A stretch of DNA of 64,000 nucleotides. Origin: Letharia columbiana (taxonomy: Eukaryota; Ascomycota; Lecanoromycetes; Lecanorales; Parmeliaceae). The position numbers and the translations under genes are program-made. The notes below the pieces were generated by a model, which saw nothing but the letters and a program-made list of their open reading frames with translations, was not told the origin of the DNA and did not search any database. Shown here in pieces: positions 19,009-29,287 of the stretch (the stretch's first letter is position 1; every line of letters starts with the position of its first letter). The stretch lies in NCBI RefSeq assembly GCF_014066305.1, contig NW_023501060.1, forward strand, positions 372,001 through 436,000. The letters are read 5' to 3'.

Positions 19009-21304
19009 TCAGCCAGGCACTGTCGGATCAGTGCTCACTTCATGAGCGCATGAAATTGATGTTTCGCCGGCATACCGATGTCGCGCCGCCATAGCCTGTA
19101 ACGCAGCTGTCATATCTGGGATAGGTCGATCACCGTGGCCAATGACCGAATCTGACCAGCTAGAGCCTAATTCGACCGTTATAGACAAGAGGGTCAGCTG
19201 TACCGTTTGAAGGGCGCAAATTCTTGCCACCATCTTAGGCGGGAGTGAAACTCCAAGCACGTTCTGCCTTCTGGCGAAGTTGGCATATTGGAGGTTATCT
19301 TTGTCGATGATCTCTAATTATCGTATAAATGCGGAGATAATGAGATCTATCTGGCCCGGTTCGAAGGTTTTCGAAAGTTGACCACCGACATATTCGTAGT
19401 CCCGGTAGGTGAGTGAGGTTTCATACAGCATTTCAGAAACGATCGAAATGTAACGTTGAAGGACGGGCAGATCCGTAGAGTGGATTTGTCTCTGCCTCCA
19501 AAGCTGGGCCTCTCTGTATAATGGCAAGAATATGTTACACAGTCGAGGCAAATGACATGGTAACCGAAAGTTTAACTTGCTTGCTTTGGTCTGTGGCACC
19601 TTCAACCGAACTGCGTACGACGGGTCCGCCTTCGGAAGAAGGCGAATATTCTCGGGTTATTTTGCCTTTATAATCAATGAGGACCTTTTTCTCCTCAGGC
19701 AGATTCGGCCAGCCTTCAGCAACGTACTTAGAGACTAACCTGTTTAGCTCGATTTGCAAAGCTTTAAGACACTCAAGCGGTCATCAAAGCCTGCATCGCT
19801 GTCGGGCTCCAGCCCTCGCAAGTTTTCTTGCACATCCAAAGCATTGAATTGGGCGGTCTTTGCCGCTCTGCAGATGAGCATCTTTTCGATCTTACTTTAG
19901 CCAGTTGTAATCACTTGAAGGACAATAGAAACGTGCGAGACTGTCGAGCGCGATGGCATGAAGCTTTAGCGTTGCCGCAGACGGGTGTTTCTTGAGGTAC
20001 GACCTGAGGATGTTTCGAGATCGCCAGAGCATGCCAATCATGTCGCTGTTCGCAACTTGGCCATGAAGGAGCCTAAATTGCTCTCTCACGAACTGATCCT
20101 GATACTCAGCAACCCCCACCATAAACTGTTCTGCTGCTATTCTAGTTTCCAGTCCCAATAGCTCGGGATCGTTGACTATGAAGCCCATGACCTCATTTGA
20201 ATCTCGAAAAACAAGGTGATCATTCCAGCCGACCGGAACTTGTGGCTCAGCGAGACGAGAGAGGTTACAGTAGTCTTGTCCGGATTCTTCGGTGCTCAGG
20301 TGGACGCGACGATAAGCAACGTACAGTGTACCAGAATAGGAGTTTGCCTTCGTATAGCTGTCTCGAGCGTCATTCAGCAGTTGTAGCCCTCGTTGACGGT
20401 CCCGAAGCTTCACAATCATAGCTTGGTTAAGCCGGGTCTGACCTCGGATCTCCCAATCATCTTCGACTAGGGATTCATAGAAATCATTGTAGAGATTTCC
20501 TCGGATTTGATAGCTTTCACGAATGTCATCCACAATCAATAAAATATCAATTTCAAGCCATTTCAATTTTTTGGATCGCAGAAATCGTTGTAGGCAAGTC
20601 ACTCTTTGGCCGAAGTTGGCCTCATACGGGTAGAAACGTTGCTGTATGAAGAGCAAGCGAAGTCTTATCAACCAAAACTCCAGCCAAATATATAGTTCAG
20701 TCAGTCAAGCAACTCCTGTCTAGACAGACAGAAGCAAGAAACCTTGCCCCTGCCTCGGGGATGAAAGAGTCGCCTTCGAAAGGCGTATTCGAAGCCTGCT
20801 CGAGATTTTTCCGATGTTGGCGAATTCTTATGAAATTCGCATCATACAAGGAGCTTCCCGTCTTGCAACTAAGATTCAACAATGAGCTGTATTAATCGAA
20901 GGCAAGATCATTATCTTACAATGTTAGTAAACGGAAACCGCCTCGACTCGTTCAAGGAAGGACAGCGCCTGCTCGAAATCAACAACACGTTGAGTATCGA
21001 CAAAGTGTGAGATCAATGCTAGCACCGTGATATCCTCTTGGTAGATCCATCTTGCGTGGTCGCTGTAGATATCACCGAAGAATTGATAATGGCTCTGGCA
21101 GCACGGATATGGCCATAGACTAGATACCAACGCGCAGCAGACGTCGCTACTACCGACGTAGCGAGCAGCTTTGGTGACGCGCTTCGAGTATTTTTCGTCC
21201 ACCGTGGGAACTCCTCGCCGATACATCAATTGATGGAGGTCATCTGCAATGACTTTCGTGTGATTTTCGTTCTGTCCTACCAAGAACGATTCGAGATAAT
21301 GCAA
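19009..21304 (-). pseudogene. Decayed gene for a large helical protein of unknown family
   Basis: Consecutive minus-strand segments clearly belong to one protein of about 700 residues but lie in changing frames: 21304-20924 (..GVPTVDEKYSKRVTKAARYV), 20882-20697 (..ANFIRIRQHRKNLEQ), 20700-19892 (LTELYIWLEFWLIRLRLLF..), about 19893-19770 (KIEKMLICRAAKTAQFNAL), 19759-19620 (LQIELNRLVSKYVAEGWP), and 19605-19009 (REAQLWRQRQIHSTDLPV.., then LEIIDKDNLQYANFARRQNVL). Frames change near 20930, 20700, 19893, 19765 and 19615, and an in-frame TAA interrupts at 19318-19320. At about 20700 the break equals one extra copy of the 4-bp unit gact (ttgactgactga). The protein looks alpha-helical, TPR-like, with no motif I can name. 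An intron may explain one of the junctions (gtaagataatg.. near 20905), not the rest. Confidence 0.6.
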
Positions 21305-22054
21305 AAGCAGGGTTCGTCAGAGAGCGAGACTAGCTGCGGACTTCGCGTGAGGCTATGGAGCCCCTACCAGGTGCTGCCCAGAGAGGAATCCAGCAAGGCG
21401 GCGAGCTGGAGGAAAGCTGGCAGCCAAGAAGCTGTCCCGATCTTCCTCGAAGAGCTTTGGCGGAAGAAGAGGTCCTGTTGGTGTACCCTTATGAAGTTGT
21501 GGCTGTCATGACCACTCGCGCAAGGTCGATTATGGTTAGAAAAAAGTCACTGATGATATGAAACGGCATGAACTACCTGTACGTCTGATACTCCTTTATC
21601 CTACGAAGGTCGGCACCAAGACTCTTGCGCCAAGATACCGGATAACGCACCGCCTGAAGGATTGCCTGAACAATGCGCTTAGAGCTGCATCAAAAGTGTG
21701 CCTAGCCTCAGCCGTGCCCCTAAGATTATCAGGTCAAGAGATCACTGCAGGGTAAAAGTCTGTAGGGCCAAAGTTTGATCATTGCTGTGCTTGCATGATA
21801 TCTGAGCTTGTACTATTTTCGAGCTTGTCCTCTTGTACTTAACATGCGCAGCCGCGAGCAGCATCACGACCGATTCCTTCCTGCGGTCTTGGTTATCTTC
21901 AAGCAAATTGATTTGTCGCTTTACCCATGCTCACCTAGCTCACTCGCTAAAGCGGCCACACATTTCTCATGCCAAGCCGGGAAAAACTGCCATTCCAAAA
22001 ATCCTCCATTGAAAACCTCACCAAACAATTGCACAGCTCTCCAAGAATACAAGC
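21305..22054. other. Intergenic region
   Basis: No gene recognised. A minus-strand stretch near 21480-21370 (FFRQSSSRKIGTASWLPAFLQLAALLDSS) could be the eroded N-terminus of the decayed gene downstream. The promoter of the Lcp5 gene should lie at the right edge. Confidence 0.4.
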
Positions 22055-23047
22055 ATGGCCGCACCACCGACTTTACCGGCTCTCCTCACCACCCTCACCG
22101 ACTCCTTGGCCTCCGCCCCCCCCTCGCTTCCCTCCACCACGAACCTCGCCCCACCAGCCGAAGGCATATCCCTCCTCGACACCAAGAATGAACTACTCCT
22201 CTCCTACCTGCACAACCTCGTCTTCCTGATAATCCTCAAACTCCGCAACCGGTCCTCCCCCGATGCAGCGGACGAACCCTCCCTGCACGACGCCGTGACC
22301 CACAAACTCGTCGAGCTGCGCATATACATCGACAAGGGCGTTCGCCCGCTCGAAAGCCGTCTCAAATACCAACTCGACAAGCTGCTCCTCGCCGCGTCCG
22401 AAGCCTCCGCCGCACCAGTCGCGAACAGCGCTGTCGAAACATCTCGGACTTCGGAACGGCGCGGAGCCGAATCCGATGCCTCGGCCAGCGACTCCGATGC
22501 CGAATCCGCTCCACAACCAGCACTGCCAGATCTGGCCCACCGCCCCAATCCATCCGCCTTCGCTCGCCCCTCTGGAACCAAAGCCGGTCGTGCGTCCGCT
22601 TCCGATGGTTTGTACAAGCCCCCACGCATCACGCCCACCGCCCTGCCCACTACCGATGCTTCGTCCCGCAAGAAGGAAGTCAAGCCCCGCAAATCGCACA
22701 CGCTCGATGCGTTCATCCGTGAGGAAATGGATGACGCACCCGTCGCGGAACCATCTATTGGTACGGGTAGTGGGTTGAGAGGTAGAGAGAAGGAGAGAGA
22801 TGAGGAGAGGAGGGGGTATGAGGAGACGAGGCTTGTTAGGTTGCCGGGAGACAAGAAGAAGAAAGATAGGAGGAGGGGGGAGGGCTTTGGGGAGGACTTG
22901 GCGGGTGGGCTGGGCGATTTTGAGTTTGAGGGACTGAAGGGCAGGGGTGGGAAGAGGAAAAGGGAGAGGGATGGAGGGGATGAGGGGAGAGTAGGGCAAG
23001 CATGGGAGAAGAGAGTGAAGAAAGGAGTCGGGAGGAAAAGGCGATGA
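22055..23047 (+). CDS. lcp5: Lcp5/neuroguidin-like protein, Sas10/C1D family (U3 snoRNP, 18S rRNA processing)
   Basis: Nucleolar component of the small-subunit processome. Single exon, 330 residues, start in context aagcATGGCC. Residues 45-115 carry the Sas10/Utp3/C1D domain: NELLLSYLHNLVFLIILKLR and HKLVELRIYIDKGVRPLESRLKYQLDKLL are diagnostic. A long acidic/Ser-Ala linker follows, then a conserved YKPPRITPTALP patch (about residue 190) and a very basic C-terminus ending KKGVGRKRR, as usual for nucleolar proteins. The last 280 bp of the coding strand are almost pure purine. It is the first clearly housekeeping gene right of the accessory part. Confidence 0.88.
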   Translation: MAAPPTLPALLTTLTDSLASAPPSLPSTTNLAPPAEGISLLDTKNELLLSYLHNLVFLIILKLRNRSSPDAADEPSLHDAVTHKLVELRIYIDKGVRPLESRLKYQLDKLLLAASEASAAPVANSAVETSRTSERRGAESDASASDSDAESAPQPALPDLAHRPNPSAFARPSGTKAGRASASDGLYKPPRITPTALPTTDASSRKKEVKPRKSHTLDAFIREEMDDAPVAEPSIGTGSGLRGREKERDEERRGYEETRLVRLPGDKKKKDRRRGEGFGEDLAGGLGDFEFEGLKGRGGKRKRERDGGDEGRVGQAWEKRVKKGVGRKRR

Positions 23048-23741
23048 TACGACGCTGTACAATTTTCTTTTCCTACGCATGATTGAAGCGTCTCTGTAGG
23101 CATGCAGCCTCTGTGTGATAGCTAGTTACGGGGCTCTGCCGCTACACAAGCGACTTTATGTGAGAGTCGCAGTTGTCTGTGAACCAAACATCTCCTTTTC
23201 CTAAAATGCATCGAATGAGGCAATCAAACATAACGATCCATCCTGGCCCTCCTCATATTTAGTCTCCTTATGCTTTCAATTTGCAGGAGAGGCTTGGCCA
23301 TCAATCCCACCGTCCATTCCAAACCCGAGTAGTACGACAACTTTGTCTTCCGTCTGCCGCGAACACTGCCATTTCAGCCTACTGTATGCAATTTTCTTCC
23401 TTGCTTAGCTCGATTATTGTTTCTGGCACATTCACAGGCGATGGCAGAACAGCGACCACCTCATATGGAGTACAGAGCCAAAAGGACAGTCGCACCCGCT
23501 TCCAGTGCTTTGTCTTTGGTAAATTATCCAAGCGCAGGCTGTGGGTAATGCAAACGATAAGAAGAAATGCATCTGGGAAGACATTTCTGGGGGTTTCCAT
23601 CAGACAAAGCGGTAGGTGCGGCAACCGATGGCGTATAAGGGCTCGACTCTCAAGACAGTCCGTTACTTCAGACGTGAGCAAGAGAAGCTGACAGCAACGC
23701 CACCCCAATAGGCAAGCAAGGCGAGGTGACTTGGTCTTCTT
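23048..23741. other. Spacer between converging genes
   Basis: No coding signal recognised between the 3' ends of Lcp5 and the Thp1-like gene; frames up to 136 codons look like chance. Confidence 0.45.
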
Positions 23742-25526
23742 CTATCCTGGCGCTGCACCAGCTGGTCTCGCTCCACTCAAGTTGACCACCATTCCTGGTC
23801 CAAAAGCAGGCGCTTTTCTCTCCTTTACCCATCCAGGCACTTCTTTGTTTGCCCTCGCTTTAATCACATCCCAAACACGTGGAAACCCCACCTGGACAGG
23901 ACGTGCGTCTTTCACGCCCGTTATTGCGAACCGATGCTGTGCATGGCTGATGAAGCCATGTAAAAGGCCTTGCTCGATCAGTGAGGCTACGATGGATTCG
24001 ATGATTTCCATATTTGGTAGTAGCGGAGGTTCGGGGTCGACGACATCAGCCAGATCGGGATCGACATAACTGTAAGGCGGTTCTGCGTCTGCCTCCTGAG
24101 GAGGTGGTGTTTGGGCCTTTGGGAAAACGAATATCGCATTGGTGTGAGTGCGTTGGGTGCCAGTATGGCCGTTCGTAAGCCCGTTAGATTTTGGAGTATC
24201 TTCAGCATAACCGAGTACCCTCTTTTCGAGGAGTGTAGCTAGCGTAAGCATATCCTGAAGCGAAAGCGTAGGCGCTGCTTTTCTTGTAACATCGCCTTGG
24301 GAGGTGACAGCGCCTTGAGACCCGGAAAGTGTAAATGTTCGGCGTGCTAGGGATCGCCAGACAAGTACTTCGCAACGATTCGAAAGCTGCAAAAGTATGC
24401 GTTTTTGAAGGAACCATTCAGCATGTTGGGCGTCCAGGTCCATGTATTTGCGGAAAGAGGCAAGGTCGCCTTTGGCAATGGCCGCGCATATTGGCTGGAA
24501 TTTTTCGGCAAGGCCTGCTGCTTCGGGCCGCTGGAGCAGTCGAGAAGATGGAAACCGGCCGAGTATGATATTTGAGGTGGTGAGATAGATAAAGATGAGA
24601 CGGCGCTGACTAATGCATTGAGCATGGCACTGATCGTAAGCCGTTTGAAGAGCGAGTTGAGCCCGGTAGAAGTGATTGTTAGCGAAGAGATAACGTCCTA
24701 GGTAATAAAGGAAGGTGACTCGTTGAGCAGCGGGGAAAAGACCTAATGGGGGTGATTGCTGGTAGATGTTGCCAAAAATCTGTTCCGCGCTTCGAAGTTT
24801 TCGGCAGTGAAAGAAAAGCTTCAGGCAAAGATTTGCCATTAAGTAGATCCCAACTCGTCTTCCTTCCGGCTTCCCGTTGCTGTCAACGCCAGACGGAGGA
24901 CCACTCCGTTCGCTTAGGCACTTCTTAAAAGCCTCCCTTATCACATTGGCAGAGCTTTCCACCAGGGTTACCCTCTCAGTAGCTTCGTTTTCAACGACAG
25001 ACTCTCGTTTGATCAAGTGTTCGATCAACTCGGGTCTTTTATCAAGACCAATCGCGAGTCTAGCGAGAGTGCGTGACAGTGAGACGACAGTGGGCAAAAC
25101 TGTAACACCTATCGAGGAGCTCAATGCGAGGATAGACTGGCTGTCAATTTAATCAGCATTGGGACAAATGAAGGAAGAATGAATCACATACTTCAGTAAA
25201 GCTTTGAGCAAGTCGTGCGTCTCGATGAGATTATCTACATTGACGTCTCTTAGAAAAGTGAAGTACTTGACCATGAACATGATAAAAGATGTCCGTGAGC
25301 CACCATCGTCACCTTCGTCGTACTCCGGGATGAACGAGATGCATTTATTCTCGAGTGCTTTTTGACTATTGGTAGGGTAAAATTGCTTGATTTCCGAGAC
25401 GATCTTGTTGTATAGAGGAGGAAGAGGAGGCTCGTAGATCAGATACTCTTGTAGCTGCGTGCCGTTCTTTTCCTTGATGATTCCTGCAATCTCACCCAAG
25501 AATTGATCCAAAGTCGGAGGACTCAT
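23742..25526 (-). CDS. thp1: Thp1/PCID2-like PCI-domain protein (TREX-2 mRNA export)
   Basis: Scaffold subunit expected in the TREX-2 complex at the nuclear pore, coupling transcription to mRNA export. Exons 25526-25192 and 25140-23742 (intron of 51 bp) join as LLKALLN-QSILALSSS and give 577 residues. The N-terminus (LDQFLGEIAGIIKEKNG, FLRDVNVDNLIETHDLLKALL) and the segment LPTVVSLSRTLARLAIGLDKRPELI match fungal members. The PCI part includes RRVGIYLMANLCLKLFFHCRKL, AAQRVTFLYYLGRYLFANNHFYRAQ and RRLIFIYLTTSNIILGRFPS. The distal winged-helix segment is split by a low-complexity insert (about residues 380-430), then ESIVASLIEQGLLHGFISHAQHRFAI. Csn12 is a close paralogous family, but this N-terminus and linker fit Thp1 better. 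Confidence 0.82.
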
Positions 25527-25992
25527 TTTATCAACCACTGGAAGGAACAAAGTGCAGATATGAGGACTCTTTAGACGCTTCACGGGTAAGGTGTGTCAAG
25601 GGTACAAAAACATAACAATTGTGGGCTTGGACATCAAAGCCCACCGTCCATGTCGCATGTTATAAGTTGAATAATAAAACGTTTATCTAGAGTATGCCGA
25701 ACCGAAGCTCAAGTATTCAATCATCCTTCCCCGAGCAAAGGAAGACACGGCTCGAGTACGTAAAGTAGCCTTGTAGGCTTGTCGGGTACTTTGGTACCTG
25801 ACTTTAGTGCCAAGTGTTTCAGAACCCTTGCCAAGAGGAGCGGGCCGACAGCCGTTGGTTCCGTAAATGACGATCTCTTATCAACGGAAAATAATACTTA
25901 AAGTACTCTACTCCATTTTCACTTTTGTGTCCTCGATCAAATTGATCAATTAGAAGCAGTCCCGAAGTCCAGGGCGATCCTGATTATTGATC
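25527..25992. promoter_or_regulatory. Shared divergent promoter region (thp1-like / FAD monooxygenase)
   Basis: 466 bp between two start codons facing away from each other, so both promoters must lie here. No specific binding site could be assigned. Confidence 0.45.
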
Positions 25993-27806
25993 ATGGCCTT
26001 TCACCCAATTCAATTCCTATACTCCATCCTTCAATGGTTCCTCGATCAGCTCCTCTCGCCAACTCCTCCCCCACCTCATGCCCACCTCAGCAGACCGAGA
26101 ATTGCGGTTATAGGTGCAGGCTTAACAGGTGTTTCCTCAGCTTCTCACTGTGTTGGTCATGGATTCGATGTTACCATCTTCGAGGCTGGAGATGAGAAGA
26201 GCTTGGGTGGTATCTGGAGCGTGAGTCGAAGCTATCACAAGGCGGTACTGCCTCCACTAACTAGTTCCGTAGCAAGTCAACAATACCTCCGGCCTTCAGA
26301 TCCACAGTATAATGTACCGCTTCCATCCCTCAGTCAGATGGACTGCTGGCTATCCAGACCGTCAACAAATTGTCTCCCAGATCACCGAACTCTGGAAACG
26401 CTACGGTCTACGAGAACGCACCAAGTTCAATACCCGTGTCACCTCAGTCACCCAAGACCAACAAGGTCTTTGGATCGTCAATGATCCTTCAAATGGCCGC
26501 TTCGACGGGGTAATGGCTGCTGTGGGAAGTTGTGGTGATCCTAAAATGCCTCATATGCCCGGTCAAGAAAAATTCAAGGGCGAAGTATACCACTCTTCGA
26601 GGCTTGATGGAAAAACAGCACAAGGCAAGAAGGTCCTTATAATCGGAGGCGGGGCATCTGCCGTCGAAGCTCTCGAATTCGTCGTTCACACAGGAGCCAA
26701 ATCGACCTCCGTCCTCGCGCGCTCAGAAAAATGGATCATTCCTCGCAATGCTCTCGTCGACACACTCCTAGCCTTCAACATATTTGGTCAGGAAACGATA
26801 TTCTCTTGGATTCCCGAGTCCCTCCTTCGCATCTTCTTCTACCGAGATCTAGACGACCTTGCGCCCCCGTCCGAAGGTCTCTTCACGGAAACTCCCATGG
26901 TCAATTCGGACATCTTCCACCAGATCCGTGCAGGCAAGGCTGAATGGCTTCGTGGTGACATTCTTGGTTTCACTGAGAACGGCATTCGCTTCAATCACCG
27001 CTCGAAAGGAGTCCCTAAGGGCGGGCCTGGTCGAGAAAGCGTCGTAGAGGGGGACATGGTTATTATGGCGACTGGCTTCGCACGACCTAGCTTGGCTTTC
27101 TTGCCGGATGAAGTGTTCAAAGAGCCTTACGCACCGCCGAACTGGTATCTTCAAGGTAAAATCTAACAATTGAATGTTAAGAAGCCATGCTAATGGGGAG
27201 TCACCAAAGTCTTTCCACCCGAACATATGTCTATCTGTGGTAAGCATGGTCCCAATGCACTGTTCGGTATTACATCTTGAAAGCAATGCTGACCGCAATC
27301 TCCTCTAGCCAACAACTGCACGTATGTCAATGCCATTGGCACTGTGGGCAATGTAAGTTATACGAATCCAACCTTTCTTTTTGGTTGAGCAGGAGACATT
27401 GCAGAAGAACCTTTTCCACTCCACTGCTCTGCTGGAACCTCAACTCTAACGCTGAAGAACGAAGGCTAAATCCAAAAAAAATTCCTAGTACCACATTGGA
27501 ATCTATACACGTTTGCTCCTCATGTTTCTCGTCGATCCGCTTGCCAGGCCACAAGAGAGATGGATGAAAGCATGGATCGACATGACTAAGGCGATCAAGC
27601 GCCGTGCGCCAACCGGAGCTCTTGACTTCTTTACTTACTCTGAGTTGATGTACTGGTTCGTGTTCTGCATTGTGATCAACCCTTTTCGGTGGAAGTGGGC
27701 CCCCTTTGTGCTTTCGGGTATTGGGAGCGCGTTGCCATTGAGGGTTGTGAGGAGAGAGGACTCGATTCGGAACGGACTAGGTTTGAAGAGGCATCGTCAT
27801 GAATAG
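25993..27806 (+). CDS. FAD/NADPH-dependent flavin monooxygenase (FMO / dimethylaniline monooxygenase-like)
   Basis: Flavoenzyme that would hydroxylate or oxygenate a small substrate with NADPH and O2; the substrate is unknown. Five exons keep phase: 25993-26220, 26273-27155, 27210-27239 (30 nt), 27309-27352 and 27489-27806. An N-terminal hydrophobic stretch (FHPIQFLYSILQWFLDQLL) suggests membrane association. The FAD Rossmann motif is IAVIGAGLTGVSS (about residue 40), and the NADPH motif is VLIIGGGASAVE. The FATGY-like strand reads MATGF (VIMATGFARPSLAF). The C-terminal part (KRRAPTGALDFFTYSELMYWFVFCIVINPFRWKW) is typical of this fungal subgroup. The ATG at 25993 is used because the codon upstream is only TTG. 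Confidence 0.88.
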
Positions 27807-28136
27807 AATGTTTGACGAGAATGAAGGCGTGAGGTAGATGAGTGCATACAGGGATCCATAGCATCTGTTGACCCGCGTACATAGCTTATGGATCTCCCAC
27901 CGTGGAAAATCACCGGCAGGTATAATAGCATGGTATCACAGAGGATCAGCACCTGAAAGCAATCATCTAAAGAGATATAGCATAAATTGCTATTCTCAAC
28001 GAGGTAATATCTTTTACCAAGCAACGCTTTCCTGTAATCATACACCTGAATGTTCTACCACCTATGTCCTAAGCTCTTACGCTCCATCGCCCACGCCCGT
28101 ATTTACTCCGTCCCCAAACCTAGCACCCTCCACCCT
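27807..28136. other. Spacer between converging genes
   Basis: No gene or repeat recognised. Confidence 0.45.
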
Positions 28137-28877
28137 TCACCCTTTCACGACATCCACCAAACTCCTCTGCTCATTCCCGCCCACCATATTCTGCTCCACC
28201 CAGCTCACAGGCCAGAACAGCCCCGCCCCGAGCACGCAAAACAGCGTCGCGAGCAACTGCCACGCATACACAAACACGCTCAGGATGCCGAACTGGCTCG
28301 CGAACTTGACAAACTCGTTGACTTGGTAGAGATCGTTTTGCGATTGGATCAGATACGTGGTCGGAGAGGAGTGTTTCCGAGGCACGAGGTGCAAGACCGT
28401 GACGAGGGAGACGCGCGCGGAGAAGAAGGGGACGAGCCAGACGCGGAAGAGTTGGTGGATGGAGACGTAGAGGATTAGGTTTTTCGGATCGTAGGCTGTT
28501 ACCCACGGATTCCATTAGCCACTGCTTTCCGATCGTACAAAAGCGTACGCTCTATTCATATACTTTGCTCTGTGGGAAGAGTGATGGAAAGACGTACCAA
28601 CGCTGTCCACACTGATCTCAATCTTCGGACTCATGATCTTGTACCAGCGGTATATGCACCATATCAACCACCTGCTGCCCTCGAAGCTGCCGGTGCGGCA
28701 GAAAGGGTGCGTGAAGGAGGCGGAGGGCGTGAAGTATGTCTCGAGGGTTTTGCGTTGGGTGGAGGGCGGTGATTGCGTGAGGAGGTGGATTACTTGGGGT
28801 ATCTCTGCTTCTGTGCTCGGGTTAGCTGAGGGTGTTTGCATTGTAGATGATGGGGCTGGTTTACGTGGGTCTTCCAT
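28137..28877 (-). CDS. SigF-like / NTF2-like domain protein with C-terminal membrane segment
   Basis: Fungal protein of unknown biochemical role. Exons 28877-28598 and 28495-28137 (102-bp intron) join as EISVDSV-AYDPKNL into 212 residues. The cone-shaped NTF2-like fold is suggested by VIHLLTQSPPSTQRKTLETYF, SFTHPFCRTGSF, RWYKIMSPKIEISVDSV, YVSIHQLFRVWLVPFF and VSLVTVLHLV. The segment NEFVKFASQFGILSVFVYAWQ and the following hydrophobic stretch LLATLFCVLGAGLFWPV look membrane-embedded. The frame is open upstream to 29054 (Pro/Ser-rich), so the start may be at 29054 instead of MEDPRKP at 28877. Confidence 0.75.
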
Positions 28878-29287
28878 GACCGTGGAAGGTGGTGGAGTTG
28901 GTGGGCGTGGGACGAGGGTTTTAGGTCTTGGAGAGAGGGGATGAGATGGTGAGGAAGCACGGTGTGGAGGAAGTGTCTGAGGCTTCTTAATAGTCTCAAT
29001 TGGGAGGAGAGACAAGTTGGAAGTTTGGAATTGGCGGAAAGCTCGTGATCTCATCGAAGCCCTGAAAAAAGAGCCCTAGAGCTAGAACGTTTACGGAAAA
29101 CCGTACTACTGCGAATCAGTTGACAACGTGATCGATTGACAGACAGATCCATTTCCTCTCTTCTAATAGGCTGGAAGCTTGAACATGGCTGATTCGTCAA
29201 CACCAGAAACCCCTATATGCCACAATGTTCTACATGAGATAGCCGATTTTGGCCTGATCATCTCTCTCCTTCACCTCCAATTTTTGT
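28878..29287. other. Spacer with possible 5' extension of the SigF-like gene
   Basis: Positions 28878-29054 keep the SigF-like frame open with a Pro/Ser-rich sequence (leader or untranslated). The remainder up to 29287 shows nothing and should include that gene's promoter and the 3' end of the TM9 gene. Confidence 0.45.

Noticed and set aside
19893..19920. 28-nt GT-AG intron to explain the frame change after NWLK
   Set aside because: Too short for spliceosomal splicing; the alternative frame through it is also coding-like, so a frameshift fits better.
22193..23103. Two open antisense frames of 295 and 299 codons opposite lcp5
   Set aside because: They follow from the base composition of the lcp5 coding strand; the translations are low-complexity Ser/Pro/Leu-rich and show no family motif.
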